64,000 nucleotides of DNA from Hyphomicrobium sp. (GCA_016793445.1 JAEUME010000018.1:186001-250000), one strand, 5' to 3'; positions 37,486-48,393 are shown, numbered from the stretch's first letter. Notes: a model not told the origin generated them from the sequence alone. Numbers and translations are program-made.

Positions 37486-37851
37486 ATGACCGACCTCTTC
37501 AACCACTATCTGCCGCTGGTGATTTTCATAGGCGTGGCGCTGTTCATTGGCGCGGCCCTCTTGCTGGCGCCCTTCCTCGTCGCCGTTCGCAATCCTGACC
37601 CTGAAAAGGTCTCGGCCTACGAGTGCGGCTTCAACGCCTTCGACGACGCGCGCATGAAGTTCGACGTGCGCTTCTATCTGGTGTCGATCCTGTTCATCAT
37701 CTTCGACCTGGAGGTTGCGTTCCTCTTTCCCTGGGCGGTTGCCTTCAAGGACATTGGCAGCTTCGGCTTCTGGTCAATGATGGTGTTCCTGGGCGTGCTG
37801 ACCATCGGCTTCATCTACGAGTGGAAGAAAGGTGCACTCGAATGGGAGTGA
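37486..37851 (+). CDS. nuoA: NADH-quinone oxidoreductase subunit A
   Basis: A 121-residue membrane subunit of complex I with three spans (about 8-31, 61-82, 92-113). The loop after helix 1 carries the conserved [20 protein letters not shown] segment that lines the quinone entry region. ATG 37486 is preferred (AAAGAG upstream); ATG 37480 is two codons earlier. It is first in the nuo cluster and overlaps nuoB by 10 bases. Confidence 0.96.
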   Translation: MTDLFNHYLPLVIFIGVALFIGAALLLAPFLVAVRNPDPEKVSAYECGFNAFDDARMKFDVRFYLVSILFIIFDLEVAFLFPWAVAFKDIGSFGFWSMMVFLGVLTIGFIYEWKKGALEWE

Positions 37852-38435
37852 CCCGCGACGACGCAGTTCTTTTCGACCGCGTGTTCGACCGTGTGCGCGA
37901 AGGTGCGGCGGGGGGTGCGCCTTCGGGCGTCATCAAGCCGGACGATCCGTTCTTCACGACCGTCAACGACGAGCTTGCCGACAAAGGCTTTCTTGTCACC
38001 ACGACCGACGATTTGATCAATTGGGCGCGCACCGGCTCTTTGATGTGGATGACGTTCGGTCTCGCCTGCTGTGCCGTCGAGATGATGCAGGCCTCCATGC
38101 CGCGTTATGACCTCGAGCGGTTCGGATTTGCGCCGCGCGCCTCGCCGCGCCAGTCGGATGTGATGATCGTCGCCGGAACGCTAACCAACAAGATGGCGCC
38201 GGCGCTGCGCAAGGTTTACGACCAGATGCCCGAGCCGCGCTACGTGATCTCCATGGGCTCATGCGCCAATGGCGGCGGTTACTACCACTATTCCTACGCC
38301 GTGGTGCGCGGTTGCGACCGCATCGTGCCCGTGGACATCTACGTGCCCGGTTGCCCGCCCACTGCGGAAGCGCTGCTCTATGGCGTGCTGCTGCTGCAGC
38401 GTAAGATACGCCGGACGGGAACGATCGAGCGGTAG
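37842..38435 (+). CDS. nuoB: NADH-quinone oxidoreductase subunit B
   Basis: A 197-residue peripheral subunit holding the terminal cluster N2. The ligands are visible as the tandem cysteines in [10 protein letters not shown], the Cys in [10 protein letters not shown] and the Cys in [12 protein letters not shown]. Residues 1-40 are a hydrophilic extension. ATG 37842 lies within the end of nuoA, with AAAGG nine bases upstream. A palindromic repeat separates it from nuoC. Confidence 0.97.
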   Translation: MGVTRDDAVLFDRVFDRVREGAAGGAPSGVIKPDDPFFTTVNDELADKGFLVTTTDDLINWARTGSLMWMTFGLACCAVEMMQASMPRYDLERFGFAPRASPRQSDVMIVAGTLTNKMAPALRKVYDQMPEPRYVISMGSCANGGGYYHYSYAVVRGCDRIVPVDIYVPGCPPTAEALLYGVLLLQRKIRRTGTIER

Positions 38436-38471
38436 CCGGGCTGTCATTCCGGGCGAGCATTCTTGCGAACC

Positions 38472-38518
38472 CCGGGACCTTTGCGACTGAGAAAAAGAGT
38501 TTAAGGCCTGGGTCCCGG
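38472..38518. repeat. Palindromic intergenic repeat between nuoB and nuoC
   Basis: CCGGGACC (38472-38479) and GGTCCCGG (38511-38518) are the inner arms; GTCATTCCGGG at 38441-38451 and CCGGGATGGC near 38537 form an outer pair. The GTCATTCCGGGCGAGC lead and CCTGGGTCCCGGCTC are typical of dispersed Rhizobiales elements, which readily sit inside operons. Confidence 0.65.
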
Positions 38519-38551
38519 CTCAACGCTGCACTCAGGCCGGGATGGCAAGAG

Positions 38552-39154
38552 ATGACAGACCTCACCGACCTCGGCATTCACATCCAGGCCGGCATGCCCG
38601 ACAAAATCGTCGGGGCAACCCTCGCATTCGGTGAGTTGACGCTGACATGCGCCGCAAGCGACATTGTTGCGCTGCTGACGCTGTTGCGCGACGACGGCAA
38701 GTGCCAGTTCGAGGTGTTGATCGACATCTGTGGCGTCGACTATCCCGAGCGCACCAAGCGCTTCGACGTGGTCTACCACCTGCTATCCCCGCGTCTCAAT
38801 CAGCGCATCCGCGTCAAGGTGCAGGCCGATGATGTGACGCCGGTGCCGTCCGTGAACGATATTTTTCCCGCGGCCAACTGGTACGAGCGCGAAGCCTTCG
38901 ATATGTACGGCATCCGCTTTTCCGGCCACCCCGATTTGCGCCGGCTGCTCACGGATTACGGATTCCAGGGTTATCCGCTGCGCAAAGACTTCCCCCTGAC
39001 CGGCTACGTCGAGGTGCGCTACGACGACGAACAAAAGCGCGTCGTCTACGAGCCCGTGAAGCTGACACAGGATTTCCGCAGCTTCGACTTTGAAAGCCCT
39101 TGGGAGGGGCCGAACCACATCCTGCCGGGTGACGAGAAAGCGAGCGGGGCTTAG
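38552..39154 (+). CDS. nuoC: NADH-quinone oxidoreductase subunit C
   Basis: A 200-residue 30 kDa subunit of the connecting arm of complex I. It has [20 protein letters not shown] near 55-74, and the signature [22 protein letters not shown] near 110-130, followed by [19 protein letters not shown]. The gene is separate from nuoD (fused in E. coli), as usual in alphaproteobacteria. It is followed by a thioesterase-like gene only four bases away. Confidence 0.97.
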   Translation: MTDLTDLGIHIQAGMPDKIVGATLAFGELTLTCAASDIVALLTLLRDDGKCQFEVLIDICGVDYPERTKRFDVVYHLLSPRLNQRIRVKVQADDVTPVPSVNDIFPAANWYEREAFDMYGIRFSGHPDLRRLLTDYGFQGYPLRKDFPLTGYVEVRYDDEQKRVVYEPVKLTQDFRSFDFESPWEGPNHILPGDEKASGA

Positions 39155-39158
39155 GGCG

Positions 39159-39593
39159 ATGAAACCGACGCTCCTGACGGGCGCCAAGACTGAATTCTCC
39201 TTTCGCGTGCCCGCGAGCAAAACCGTGCCCAACCTTTATCCTGAAGCACATGAATTCCAGCAGATGCCCAAGGTCTTCGCGACAGGATTCATGGTCGGTT
39301 TGATGGAATGGACGTGCCTCAAGGTTTTGGAAAGCCACCTCGATGAGGGGGAAGGGTCACTTGGCGTTCACATCAATATTTCGCATCTGGCGGCGACGGT
39401 GCCCCATCAGGTGGTGACGGTGGAGGCCGAGGTGACCAAGGTCGACGGCCGGCGCGTCGCCTTTCACGTCAAGGCGCGCGATGAGTTCGACGTGATCGGC
39501 GAAGGCGAGCATGAGCGCGTGATCGTCACGTGGGACAAGTTCATTTCGCGCGTCAACGACAAGGCGAAGCGCGCCCGCGTGGCGGGACTTTGA
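39159..39593 (+). CDS. FlK-like hot-dog thioesterase inside the nuo cluster
   Basis: The 144-residue product resembles fluoroacetyl-CoA thioesterase-type hot-dog proteins: MKPTLLTGAKTEFSFRVPAS, VFATGFMVGLMEWTCLKVL (the central helix), SLGVHINISHLAATVPHQVV and the C-terminal strand GEGEHERVIVTWDKF. It probably hydrolyses or binds an acyl-CoA; the substrate is unknown. It begins four bases after nuoC with AGGGCG upstream, so it is co-transcribed with complex I genes although not a known subunit. Confidence 0.82.
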   Translation: MKPTLLTGAKTEFSFRVPASKTVPNLYPEAHEFQQMPKVFATGFMVGLMEWTCLKVLESHLDEGEGSLGVHINISHLAATVPHQVVTVEAEVTKVDGRRVAFHVKARDEFDVIGEGEHERVIVTWDKFISRVNDKAKRARVAGL

Positions 39594-39643
39594 GACGGGT
39601 AATTCTTCTCTCCTAAAGGAGAAGTTTGGAAAGATTGAGCGAC

Positions 39644-40834
39644 ATGGCCGAAGCAGAGATCAGGAACTTCAACATCAACTTCGGGCCGCAGCATCCTGCG
39701 GCACACGGCGTGTTGCGCCTCGTTCTGGAGCTTGACGGGGAGGTTGTGGAGCGCGTCGATCCGCATGTGGGATTGCTTCATCGCGGCACCGAGAAGCTGA
39801 TCGAACACAAGACCTATCTGCAAGCGATCGGCTACTTCGACCGTCTCGACTACGTTGCGCCCATGAACCAGGAACACGCGTTCTGCCTGGCTGCCGAGCG
39901 TCTTCTCGGGTTGGAGGTGCCGCGACGCGGACAGCTCATCCGCGTGCTTTATTCCGAGATCGGCCGCCTGCTGTCGCATCTGCTCAACGTCACGACGCAG
40001 GCCATGGACGTTGGCGCGCTGACGCCGCCGCTGTGGGGCTTTGAAGAGCGCGAGAAGCTCATGGTGTTCTACGAGCGCGCGTCAGGCTCGCGGATGCATG
40101 CGAAATACTTCCGCATCGGCGGCGTGCACCAGGATTTGCCTGAGCAACTCGTCGATGACATCTACACCTGGTGCGACCCCTTCCTCAAGGTCTGCGACGA
40201 CATTGAGGGGCTGCTGACGGAGAACCGCATCTTCAAGCAGCGTAACGTCGATATCGGCGTCGTGTCGCTCGATGACGCTTTCCGCTATGGCTTCTCGGGG
40301 GTGATGGTGAGAGGCTCGGGCGCGGTGTGGGATCTGCGCAAGGCACAGCCATATGAATGCTATGCCGAAATGGATTTCGACATCCCGATCGGCAAGAACG
40401 GCGACTGCTACGACCGCTATCTTGTGCGCATGGCCGAGATGCGCGAGAGCGTGAAGATCATGAAGCAGGCGTGCGAAAAGCTTAAAAGTCCGGAGGGGCG
40501 CGGGCCGGTCTCGTCCGGCAACAAGAAGGTCGTGCCACCCAAGCGCGGAGAGATGAAGCGCTCCATGGAGGCGCTCATCCATCACTTCAAGCTTTATACC
40601 GAAGGCTTCCACGTGCCGGCTGGCGACGTGTATGCGGCCGTCGAAGCGCCCAAGGGAGAATTTGGCGTTTATCTGGTGGCCGATGGCTCCAACAAGCCCT
40701 ACCGCTGCAAGATCCGCGCGCCGGGGTTCTCTCACCTGGCGGCCATGGACTTCTTGAACCGCGGCCATATGCTGGCCGACGTCTCCGCTATCATCGGCTC
40801 GCTCGACATCGTGTTCGGTGAGATCGACCGGTGA
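39644..40834 (+). CDS. nuoD: NADH-quinone oxidoreductase subunit D
   Basis: A 396-residue 49 kDa subunit that, with NuoB, forms the quinone site. [20 protein letters not shown] opens the chain with the quinone-contact His of GPQHPAAHG, followed by [20 protein letters not shown]. The C-terminus is [12 protein letters not shown] chose ATG 39644 because it matches the usual N-terminus; a TTG at 39626 has a closer AAGGAG and could also be used. Two unrelated membrane-protein genes separate it from nuoE. Confidence 0.97.
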   Translation: MAEAEIRNFNINFGPQHPAAHGVLRLVLELDGEVVERVDPHVGLLHRGTEKLIEHKTYLQAIGYFDRLDYVAPMNQEHAFCLAAERLLGLEVPRRGQLIRVLYSEIGRLLSHLLNVTTQAMDVGALTPPLWGFEEREKLMVFYERASGSRMHAKYFRIGGVHQDLPEQLVDDIYTWCDPFLKVCDDIEGLLTENRIFKQRNVDIGVVSLDDAFRYGFSGVMVRGSGAVWDLRKAQPYECYAEMDFDIPIGKNGDCYDRYLVRMAEMRESVKIMKQACEKLKSPEGRGPVSSGNKKVVPPKRGEMKRSMEALIHHFKLYTEGFHVPAGDVYAAVEAPKGEFGVYLVADGSNKPYRCKIRAPGFSHLAAMDFLNRGHMLADVSAIIGSLDIVFGEIDR

Positions 40835-40903
40835 TTTCGAGGCCGGCAACCAAGACGAACACCTGCAATTGCGCCATCGGTACACGTTCCGAGTGAAAGG
40901 CCC

Positions 40904-41299
40904 GTGTCTCCTGTCACCAAAGCTGCCCGAACCATCGCCATCCTGGCTGGCTTGCTGCTGGCTGTTATTGGGGTGCGGTTCCTGGTCGATCCTCTCCAGG
41001 CGCAGCGCACCTTTGGACTTGGCAAGGGCGAGGCCGGCGTAGCGCTCCATTCAGCCGTGGGCTTGCGCGATGTGTGGCTCGGGCTCCTCCTCATCGCGTT
41101 CGCCTGGCTCAAGAACTGGCAGGCGCTGGCGTTGTGGTTCACGTTTGGCGCTGCCGTCTGCCTGGGCGACGCGCTGATTGTGGCAGGAGAGGGCGCGCGC
41201 TGGCCCTATATCGCTTTCCATCTGGCTAGCGGGATCGTGTGCGCGGTGCTTGCGGCCATTGCCCTGAGGGCCGCGAGGCGCGGTGGCGGGAACGTCTGA
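40904..41299 (+). CDS. DUF4267-like four-span membrane protein
   Basis: A 131-residue protein with four hydrophobic helices (about 8-27, 48-68, 72-92, 104-124). The pattern VIGVRFLVDPLQAQRTFGL, then LRDVWLGLLLIAFAWLKNW, resembles DUF4267 proteins of unknown function. The start is GTG 40904 with AAAGG upstream. It lies between nuoD and nuoE on the same strand; no link with complex I is established. Confidence 0.72.
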   Translation: MSPVTKAARTIAILAGLLLAVIGVRFLVDPLQAQRTFGLGKGEAGVALHSAVGLRDVWLGLLLIAFAWLKNWQALALWFTFGAAVCLGDALIVAGEGARWPYIAFHLASGIVCAVLAAIALRAARRGGGNV

Positions 41300-41518
41300 A
41301 ACTGACAGGATTTAGAAAGCTTTGCGGGCTGGCCAGCGTTCAGCGGTTCGGGCCTGCAGTCGCGGCGGTCCGGTCCGGCGAAGGATCACCTTAACCTCTC
41401 CGCCGTGACGGGCTAGCCTCTGCCATAAAGCATTGATAAGCAGCCTTTGTACGGAAGATGTTGCGGCAGGAGGCCGGCTGCACGTTTCCGGCATGCGTGA
41501 CCAGGAGCCGTTTCACTC

Positions 41519-41989
41519 ATGATGGACAATCTATTTCTCCTTGCCGTGGCCTCCTTCGGATTTGGACTGAGCCTCGCCACCTATCGCTTGTTTGCAAAGT
41601 CGAATGGTTGGCCCTTGGGCGCGCTGCAAGCGGACCTGCCCTTCATTCCGGTGTTGATTGGCCTGACCGGCCTGTTGGCCGGTTTGGCCTTTGCGACAGC
41701 CCGTGGCGTCGATGATGGCGGCTGGTTCATCATCGGTTTTGGCCTTCTGCTCGCCCTTATCTGGACCGGCTTCGTGCGGGTCGGCTCGCAGATCGGCCTG
41801 TTTATCGTGCCGGTCGTCACCTTCATGCTGCTGCTGGGCTGGTTGTCGGTGCCTCTGGGCTACTCGGAACGCAAGTGGGCCAACGAACAGCCCGCCGAGA
41901 CGCTGAGGCGCAAAGGCCTCCTGAACGAAAAAGCCGGAACGACTCCGGAGGCGCCTGCGGCGGAGTCGGGCGCAACTTCGCAGCCTTGA
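41519..41989 (+). CDS. Uncharacterised membrane protein, 156 aa
   Basis: Four hydrophobic stretches (about 4-24, 40-62, 68-84, 92-112) are followed by a hydrophilic Pro/Ala/Glu-rich tail (EKAGTTPEAPAAESGATSQP). I do not recognise the family. The start ATGATG at 41519 has CAGGAG at about 11 bases. It is in line with the nuo genes between nuoD and nuoE but has more than 200 bases free on each side, so it may have its own promoter. Confidence 0.62.
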   Translation: MMDNLFLLAVASFGFGLSLATYRLFAKSNGWPLGALQADLPFIPVLIGLTGLLAGLAFATARGVDDGGWFIIGFGLLLALIWTGFVRVGSQIGLFIVPVVTFMLLLGWLSVPLGYSERKWANEQPAETLRRKGLLNEKAGTTPEAPAAESGATSQP

Positions 41990-42218
41990 TCTCGATCAAG
42001 TAGCCTGAATCGCAAAGCTTTTAGTCGCACCCCGCAAGGTGATCTTTCCGGGGTCGCGCTGCTTTTGTCCTACCCGCAACGGCTTGCGGAATCTGCCCGA
42101 TCCTCGTAGTGCATCGGTACAGTAAATAGGCCGATTGCAGGTTCGCGCCGCTCTTTTGCTGCAAGGCGTTATAATCGCCGCGCAGCCGACTCGCACTCGG
42201 CCCAACGAGGAGCCGCCG

Positions 42219-43424
42219 ATGGCCGTCCGCCGTCTATATCCCGACCAGCCGCCGCACTTCGCTTTCAATGACGAAAATCTGGCCTGGGCCAAGGCGCAGA
42301 TCGCCAAGTTTCCGGAAGGCAAGCAGGCTGCGGCCATCATTCCGCTGTTGTGGCGCGCGCAGGAGCAGGTCGGCGGCTGGCTCCCGGAACCGGCCATTCG
42401 CTACGTCACCGACATGCTGGGCATGGCGCACATCCGCGGACTCGAGGTTGCGACTTTCTACACGATGTTCCAGCTCTCGCCGGTCGGCACGCACGCCCAC
42501 ATTCAGGTTTGCGGGACGACGCCCTGCATGCTGCGCGGAGCGGGCGCGCTGATCGAGACCTGCAAGACCCGCATTCACCCCGAGCAGCATCATCTCTCCG
42601 CGGACGGCAAGACATCCTGGGAAGAAGTCGAATGCCTGGGTTCGTGCGCCAATGCGCCGATGGTCCAGATCTGGAAGGACACCTACGAGGATCTCTCTCC
42701 CGCCGGCCTGGAAGCCATTCTCGACATGTTCGAGGCGGGCGAAACGCCGGTGCCGGGACCGCAGAACGGCCGGACAGCCTCTTGCCCGGAAGGTGGGCCG
42801 ACGACGTTGACGGACGCGGCGCTTTACGACGGTTCGACAATCGGCGCGTGGAAGAAGCGATTTGATGAAACATCCGATGTCGCGCCCGCCCCTGCCGCAG
42901 CGGCCTCCGCTCCCACAGTGGCGCCGAGTCCGCCTGCCTCAGCCTCCCCCAAAAATCCCGCTGTTCACCCCGCCGCGCTCACTGCGTTGGCCAACGCGGG
43001 ACTCGTGAAAGACTTGAACGCGCGCGGCACGGGCAAGCCGATGTCGGCTGATGAATTGGCTAGGCTCAAGACGACGACGCAAGCCGCACCCCTCACGGCT
43101 GCGCAATCTGCGCAAGTGACCCAGGATGCCAAAGGGGCCGCCGGCAAGCCCGAGATGTTGTCGCAACCGCGCGACGGCAAAGGCGACGATCTCGGCCTTA
43201 TCTGGGGCGTGGCGGACAAGCTTGCCGAAAAGCTTAATGCGCTCGGCATCTGGCACTTCGACCAGATCGCCAAGTGGACCCAAGAGGATGTCGCCTGGTT
43301 CGAGGAGGCGATGGGTGGGGCGTTCAAAGGCCGCGTCACGCGCGACAAGTGGATCGAGCAGTGTCAGAAACTGGCGAGCGGCTGGCGTCCAGGCTCTGAC
43401 GCCGGCGAACGGCCGAAGGGGTGA
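42219..43424 (+). CDS. nuoE: NADH-quinone oxidoreductase subunit E with long C-terminal extension
   Basis: Residues 1-165 are the 24 kDa thioredoxin-fold subunit with the [2Fe-2S] N1a ligands in QVCGTTPC and [10 protein letters not shown]. The remainder is an Ala/Pro-rich linker (about 225-265), then a terminal domain [20 protein letters not shown] with [20 protein letters not shown], a helix-hairpin-helix-like module seen on alphaproteobacterial NuoE and a few other proteins. Total 401 residues against about 166 in E. coli. ATG 42219 has GAGGAG six bases upstream. It precedes nuoF by five bases. Confidence 0.95.
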   Translation: MAVRRLYPDQPPHFAFNDENLAWAKAQIAKFPEGKQAAAIIPLLWRAQEQVGGWLPEPAIRYVTDMLGMAHIRGLEVATFYTMFQLSPVGTHAHIQVCGTTPCMLRGAGALIETCKTRIHPEQHHLSADGKTSWEEVECLGSCANAPMVQIWKDTYEDLSPAGLEAILDMFEAGETPVPGPQNGRTASCPEGGPTTLTDAALYDGSTIGAWKKRFDETSDVAPAPAAAASAPTVAPSPPASASPKNPAVHPAALTALANAGLVKDLNARGTGKPMSADELARLKTTTQAAPLTAAQSAQVTQDAKGAAGKPEMLSQPRDGKGDDLGLIWGVADKLAEKLNALGIWHFDQIAKWTQEDVAWFEEAMGGAFKGRVTRDKWIEQCQKLASGWRPGSDAGERPKG

Positions 43425-43429
43425 TTGAG

Positions 43430-44716
43430 ATGCTGCATGATCGCGACCGGATCTTCCGCAACTTGTATGGCTTTCACGACGCCGGGCTCAAAGGGGCGAT
43501 CTCGCGCGGCGCGTGGGACGGCACCAAGTTCTTCATCGACAAGGGGCACGACTGGATCATCAACGAGGTGAAGGCCTCCGGCCTGCGCGGTCGCGGCGGC
43601 GCAGGCTTCCCCACGGGCCTCAAATGGTCGTTCATGCCCAAGGCCGATCCTCGCCCCAGTTACCTCGTCGTCAACGCCGACGAGTCCGAGCCCGGCTCCT
43701 GCAAGGATCGCGAGATCCTGCGGCATGATCCGCATCTGCTCGTTGAGGGCGCGTTGCTGGCATCTTTCGCGATGCGCGCGCATGCCTGCTATATCTACGT
43801 GCGCGGCGAGTTTATCCGTGAGCGCGAGGCTCTGCAGCGCGCCATCGATGAAGCCTACGAGGCAAGGCTCATCGGCAAGAACAACGTGCATGGCTGGGAC
43901 CTCGACATCTACGTGCATCACGGCGCAGGCGCCTACATCTGCGGCGAGGAAACCGCGCTGCTGGAAAGCCTCGAAGGCAAGAAGGGCCAGCCGCGCCTGA
44001 AGCCGCCATTTCCAGCCAATACGGGTCTTTGGGGTTCGCCGACGACGATCAATAACGTGGAATCGATCGCGGTGACGGGCGAGATCCTGCGCCGCGGCGC
44101 GACGTGGTTTGCGGCGCTGGGGTTGCCCAACAACACCGGCACGAAGCTGTTTCAGATTTCAGGCCACGTCGAGAAGCCGTGTGTCGTCGAGGAGGAGATG
44201 GGCATTCCGCTCAAGGAGCTCATCGAGACACATTGCGGCGGCGTGCGCGGCGGCTGGGACAACCTGCTCGCGGTGATCCCCGGCGGCTCGTCGGTGCGTT
44301 GCATCACGGCGGCGCAGGCGAGCGACGTGACCATGGACTTCGATGCACTTGGCAAGCTTGGCTCGGGCCTTGGCACCGCGGCCGTGATCGTCATGGACAA
44401 GTCGACCGACATCATCGCGGCGATCCGGCGTATCTCGTATTTCTACAAGCATGAGAGCTGTGGCCAGTGTACGCCCTGCCGCGAAGGGACCGGCTGGATG
44501 TGGCGGGTGTTAGAGCGCATGGAGCGCGGCGAAGCCGCAAAACGCGAGATAGATCTTCTGTTTGAAGTGTCCAAGCAGATCGAAGGGCATACCATCTGCG
44601 CGCTGGGTGATGCCGCGGCGTGGCCTGTGCAAGGCCTCATCAACAACTTCCGCCCCGTCATCGAGGCGCGCATCGACCAGTATCAGGCAAAGCATTCGAA
44701 AGTGGCGGCGGAGTGA
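43430..44716 (+). CDS. nuoF: NADH-quinone oxidoreductase subunit F (NADH/FMN-binding)
   Basis: The 428-residue catalytic subunit oxidises NADH via [23 protein letters not shown] (about 50-69) binds [26 protein letters not shown] follows, and cluster N3 ligands are in [13 protein letters not shown] plus the Cys in [12 protein letters not shown] 43430 has AAGGGG eight bases upstream; GTG 43421 is an alternative. It is separated from nuoG by a repeat-bearing 166-base gap and a small membrane gene. Confidence 0.97.
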   Translation: MLHDRDRIFRNLYGFHDAGLKGAISRGAWDGTKFFIDKGHDWIINEVKASGLRGRGGAGFPTGLKWSFMPKADPRPSYLVVNADESEPGSCKDREILRHDPHLLVEGALLASFAMRAHACYIYVRGEFIREREALQRAIDEAYEARLIGKNNVHGWDLDIYVHHGAGAYICGEETALLESLEGKKGQPRLKPPFPANTGLWGSPTTINNVESIAVTGEILRRGATWFAALGLPNNTGTKLFQISGHVEKPCVVEEEMGIPLKELIETHCGGVRGGWDNLLAVIPGGSSVRCITAAQASDVTMDFDALGKLGSGLGTAAVIVMDKSTDIIAAIRRISYFYKHESCGQCTPCREGTGWMWRVLERMERGEAAKREIDLLFEVSKQIEGHTICALGDAAAWPVQGLINNFRPVIEARIDQYQAKHSKVAAE

Positions 44717-44839
44717 TGGAGATAATGTCCACCAGTCGTGCCTCCTTGACACCATCCCGGCTCGGGATCGCAGTCGGCGGTGAACTCCGGCGGGGATTTA
44801 TGCAAGCCTGCGTCATGCGTGATGTGGATGTTTGCACGG

Positions 44840-44859
44840 ATCCCCGCCTTCGCGGGGAT
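44840..44859. repeat. Short hairpin of a dispersed-repeat type between nuoF and nuoG
   Basis: ATCCCCGC and GCGGGGAT form an 8-base perfect stem with a CTTC loop. The surrounding sequence 44717-44882 (CTTGACACCATCCCGG, GCGTCATGCG) resembles the degenerate GC-rich repeats of Rhizobiales. No subunit gene is coded in this gap. Confidence 0.55.
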
Positions 44860-44882
44860 GATGGTACGATGGAGGCCCAAGC

Positions 44883-45194
44883 TTGAACTGCGTCGTGTTC
44901 TACGAATGGTTGTTTGCGATGTTGGCCTCGATCTCCGAAGCGAGCTTTCGTCTGGTCTTTGTTGCAGCGGTGCTGTTGTTGATCTGGCTCCTCGTAAAAG
45001 GCCGGGCACGGACGTGGCTGAACTTCGTCGGTCGCGTCGTTGTATCAGGTGCATCGACGGTTCTCCTTCTAGGGCCGCTGGCCTGGCTCTTTTTTCCAGA
45101 GCTCATTGGCGTTCGGAGGGAAGTGGGTACTACGTTCTTTGATGCTGCAGGGTGTGATGGCCCAATTATGGTTGAGCCCGGGCGGGGATTCTAG
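44883..45194 (+). CDS. Small membrane protein between nuoF and nuoG, 103 aa
   Basis: The ORF starts at TTG 44883, which has GGAGG at seven bases, and ends three bases before nuoG. It has two hydrophobic helices (about 22-38, LVFVAAVLLLIWLLV, and 52-71, VVSGASTVLLLGPLAWLFF) and a short polar C-terminus (EVGTTFFDAAGCDGPIMVEP). Codon use is less GC-biased than in the flanking nuo genes, so it may be a recent insertion or not a gene at all. No family is recognised. Confidence 0.48.
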   Translation: MNCVVFYEWLFAMLASISEASFRLVFVAAVLLLIWLLVKGRARTWLNFVGRVVVSGASTVLLLGPLAWLFFPELIGVRREVGTTFFDAAGCDGPIMVEPGRGF

Positions 45195-45197
45195 AAG

Positions 45198-47297
45198 ATG
45201 ACCAAAAAACTCATCATCGACGGCCAAGAGATCGAGGTTGAGGATCATCTCACCCTGCTGCAAGCCTGCGAGCAGGCGGGTGCGGAAATCCCGCGCTTTT
45301 GCTATCACGAGCGCCTGTCGATCGCCGGCAACTGCCGCATGTGCCTCGTCGAGGCGCAGGGCGTGCCGAAGCCGGTCGCCTCGTGCGCCATGGGCGTCTC
45401 CGACCTTCCACCCAACAGAGACGGCTCACCCAAGCAGATCTCCACCAAAAGCCCGCTCGTGAAGAAGGCGCGCGAAGGCGTGATGGAGTTCCTGCTCATC
45501 AACCATCCGCTCGATTGCCCCATCTGCGACCAGGGCGGCGAATGCGACCTGCAGGACCAAGCCATGGCGTTCGGCATGGGCGGGTCGCGCTTTCACGAGA
45601 ACAAGCGCGCCGTTGAAGAGAAGAATATCAGCCCGCTCATCAAGACGATGATGACGCGCTGCATCCATTGCACGCGCTGCGTGCGCTACATGACGGAAGT
45701 CGCAGGCGTGGAGGAGCTGGGCCTGATCTCGCGCGGCGAGGACGCCGAGATCACCACCTATCTGGAGCAGGGCATCCTCTCGGAGATGAGCGCTAACGTG
45801 GTCGATCTGTGTCCGGTCGGCGCCCTTACGCATCGCCCCTGGGCCTTCAATGCCCGTCCGTGGGAAATGCGCAAGACCGAGACCATCGACGCGATGGATG
45901 CGGTCGGTTCGGCCATTCGTGTCGATACCCGCGGCGGCGCGGTGATGCGTATCCTGCCGCGCAACAATGATGCGGTGAACGAGGAGTGGATTTCCGACAA
46001 GACGCGCCACGTCGCGGACGGCTTGAAGATCCAGCGTCTTGATACGCCTTATATCCGCAAGAACGGCCGTCTGGAGCCAGCAAGCTGGGATGAGGCGCTG
46101 ACGCTCGTCGGCGAGAAACTGAAGGCCGCGGATCCCACCAGGATCGGCGCCATTGCGGGCGATCTGGCGGGCGCTGAAGAGATGTTCGCGCTCAAGGACC
46201 TTTTCACACGGCTGGGGTCCAAGAATTTCGATTGCCGTCAGGCGGGCGACAAGCTCGATCCCAAGCTCGGCCGCGCCTCCTACGTTTTCAACACCACCAT
46301 CAATGGCATCGAGGAGGCGGATGCGATCCTTATCATTGGATCGAATCCGCGCATTGAGGCCCCGGTGCTGAATGCGCGCATCAGGAAGCGCTGGCGCACG
46401 GGGCAGTTGAAGCACATTGGCCTCATCGGCGCGAACGCGCCGCTGACGTATCCGGTGACTCATCTGGGCGCGGGCACCGATACGCTTGCGGAGGTTGCGA
46501 GCGGCAAGCATTCTTTTGCACAGGTCTTGAGAGCGGCCGATAAGCCGATGATCATCCTGGGGCAGGGTGCGTTTGCCCGCGTCGATGGACTTGCCGTGCT
46601 GGCGCTCGCCGCGCAGATCGCGCTTTCCGCATGTGAGGGCAAGGATGCGGCCTGGAACGGCTTTAACGTCCTGCATACAGCGGCCGCGCGCGTGGCAGGC
46701 CTCGATCTCGGCTTCGTCCCGGCAGAGGGCGGCCGCGATGCTGCGGGTATCCTCCGGCCAGATATGCAAGTCGTCTACCTGCTGGGCGCGGATGAGTGCG
46801 ATCTGGGCGCGTCGGGTGGTGCATTCACTGTCTATCAAGGCAGCCATGGCGATCACGGAGCCGCGCGCGCCGACGTCATTCTGCCGGGCTCGGCCTATAC
46901 GGAAAAGAGCGTCACCTACGTCAACACCGAAGGGCGCGCACAGCAGACCATCAAGGCTGCATTCGCTCCCGGTGAGGCCAAGGAAGACTGGACTATCATC
47001 CGCGCACTGTCGGCACGTGCGGGCAAGACATTGCCCTATGACGATCTGACCGCCTTGCGCGCTGCCATGTACAAGACGGCGCCGCAGTTGGCAGCGCACG
47101 ATACGGTCGAGGCGCGCGCCATGAGCGGCCTAGGCATGCTTGCGAAGCTGTCGGGTGCGCTTTCCCCCGAACCCTTCGCCGCAGCGATCGAGGATTTCTA
47201 TCTCACCAATCCGATCGCGCGCGCGTCCGTTGTCATGGCAGGCATGAGCGCACTCAAGGCAAACGCGCAGAAAAGCGCATTGAAGGCGGCGGAGTAG
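45198..47297 (+). CDS. nuoG: NADH-quinone oxidoreductase subunit G
   Basis: The 699-residue large peripheral subunit carries several Fe-S clusters. N1b [2Fe-2S] uses [15 protein letters not shown] plus a further Cys (SCAMG). N5 uses the H..C pattern around [17 protein letters not shown]4 uses [11 protein letters not shown] and CPVGALT. The rest is a molybdopterin-oxidoreductase-like fold without the cofactor. ATG 45198 follows the small membrane gene; nuoH begins 10 bases after the stop. Confidence 0.97.
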   Translation: MTKKLIIDGQEIEVEDHLTLLQACEQAGAEIPRFCYHERLSIAGNCRMCLVEAQGVPKPVASCAMGVSDLPPNRDGSPKQISTKSPLVKKAREGVMEFLLINHPLDCPICDQGGECDLQDQAMAFGMGGSRFHENKRAVEEKNISPLIKTMMTRCIHCTRCVRYMTEVAGVEELGLISRGEDAEITTYLEQGILSEMSANVVDLCPVGALTHRPWAFNARPWEMRKTETIDAMDAVGSAIRVDTRGGAVMRILPRNNDAVNEEWISDKTRHVADGLKIQRLDTPYIRKNGRLEPASWDEALTLVGEKLKAADPTRIGAIAGDLAGAEEMFALKDLFTRLGSKNFDCRQAGDKLDPKLGRASYVFNTTINGIEEADAILIIGSNPRIEAPVLNARIRKRWRTGQLKHIGLIGANAPLTYPVTHLGAGTDTLAEVASGKHSFAQVLRAADKPMIILGQGAFARVDGLAVLALAAQIALSACEGKDAAWNGFNVLHTAAARVAGLDLGFVPAEGGRDAAGILRPDMQVVYLLGADECDLGASGGAFTVYQGSHGDHGAARADVILPGSAYTEKSVTYVNTEGRAQQTIKAAFAPGEAKEDWTIIRALSARAGKTLPYDDLTALRAAMYKTAPQLAAHDTVEARAMSGLGMLAKLSGALSPEPFAAAIEDFYLTNPIARASVVMAGMSALKANAQKSALKAAE

Positions 47298-47307
47298 GGA
47301 TCAGATC

Positions 47308-48393
47308 ATGCTTGAAGCGATCACCACCTTCATGAACGCCTACGGCTGGAACCTGCTGGCCACGATCTTCTTTTCCCTGCTGATGCTGGTCGGCCTGCTG
47401 CTCATCATCGCCTATTTGCTGCTGATGGACCGCAAGGTATGGGCCGCCGTACAGATGCGCCGCGGCCCCAATGTCGTCGGCCCGTTCGGACTATTCCAAT
47501 CCTTCGCCGACCTTTTGAAGTTCGTCTTCAAGGAGCCGGTCATTCCCGCAGGCGCGGACAAGACGGTCTTCCTGCTGGCGCCCCTTGCCACCTCCGTCTT
47601 CGCACTCGCATCGTGGGCGGTCATTCCGGTCAACGAAGGCAGCTTCTTCGGTCTGGCAGAAGGCAGGTGGGTGATCTCCGACATGAACGTCGGCGTGCTC
47701 TATCTGCTGGCGATCTCCTCGCTCGGTGTCTACGGCATCATCATGGGGGGCTGGGCGTCGAACTCGAAGTATCCCTTCATGGGCGCGCTGCGCTCGGCGG
47801 CGCAGATGGTGAGCTATGAGGTCTCCATCGGCTTCGTGATCATCTGCGTGCTGCTGCTGGTCGGCTCGCTCAACCTCACCGACATCGTCAATGCGCAGAA
47901 GACGGGTGTTGGCACGTCCTTGGGCCTGCCCAACTCGCTGCTCGACTGGTATTGGCTGGCGCTGTTCCCGATGTTCGTGATCTTCTTCGTTTCCGCGCTG
48001 GCCGAGACGAACCGCCCGCCCTTCGATCTGGTGGAGGCGGAATCCGAACTCGTTGCCGGGTTCATGGTGGAGTATGGCTCGACACCGTACCTGCTCTACA
48101 TGCTGGGCGAGTACGTCGCGATCACCACCATGTGCGCCATGACCACCATTTTCTTCTTAGGGGGCTGGTTGCCGCCGCTCGACGTGTGGTGGCTCAATTG
48201 GGTGCCCGGCATCATCTGGTTCTTGTTCAAGGTCGTGTTCGTGTTCTTCCTGTTTGCGATGGCGAAGGCCATGGTGCCGCGCTACCGCTACGACCAGTTG
48301 ATGCGACTCGGCTGGAAAGTCTTCCTTCCGCTGTCGCTGCTTGCGGTCGTGGCGACGGCGAGCTGGCTGCATTTCACGGGGGGCGCACCATGA
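47308..48393 (+). CDS. nuoH: NADH-quinone oxidoreductase subunit H
   Basis: The 361-residue membrane subunit at the base of the peripheral arm has eight or nine spans. Conserved segments are [20 protein letters not shown] in the first loop, the Glu-rich loop [20 protein letters not shown], and [20 protein letters not shown] near the C-terminus. Its stop overlaps the ATG of a 62-residue protein gene (ATGA). Confidence 0.97.
   Translation: MLEAITTFMNAYGWNLLATIFFSLLMLVGLLLIIAYLLLMDRKVWAAVQMRRGPNVVGPFGLFQSFADLLKFVFKEPVIPAGADKTVFLLAPLATSVFALASWAVIPVNEGSFFGLAEGRWVISDMNVGVLYLLAISSLGVYGIIMGGWASNSKYPFMGALRSAAQMVSYEVSIGFVIICVLLLVGSLNLTDIVNAQKTGVGTSLGLPNSLLDWYWLALFPMFVIFFVSALAETNRPPFDLVEAESELVAGFMVEYGSTPYLLYMLGEYVAITTMCAMTTIFFLGGWLPPLDVWWLNWVPGIIWFLFKVVFVFFLFAMAKAMVPRYRYDQLMRLGWKVFLPLSLLAVVATASWLHFTGGAP

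Noticed and set aside
45426..47099. 557-codon open frame antisense to nuoG
   Set aside because: Shadow ORF; composition is skewed to Arg, His and Ala and no motif is visible.
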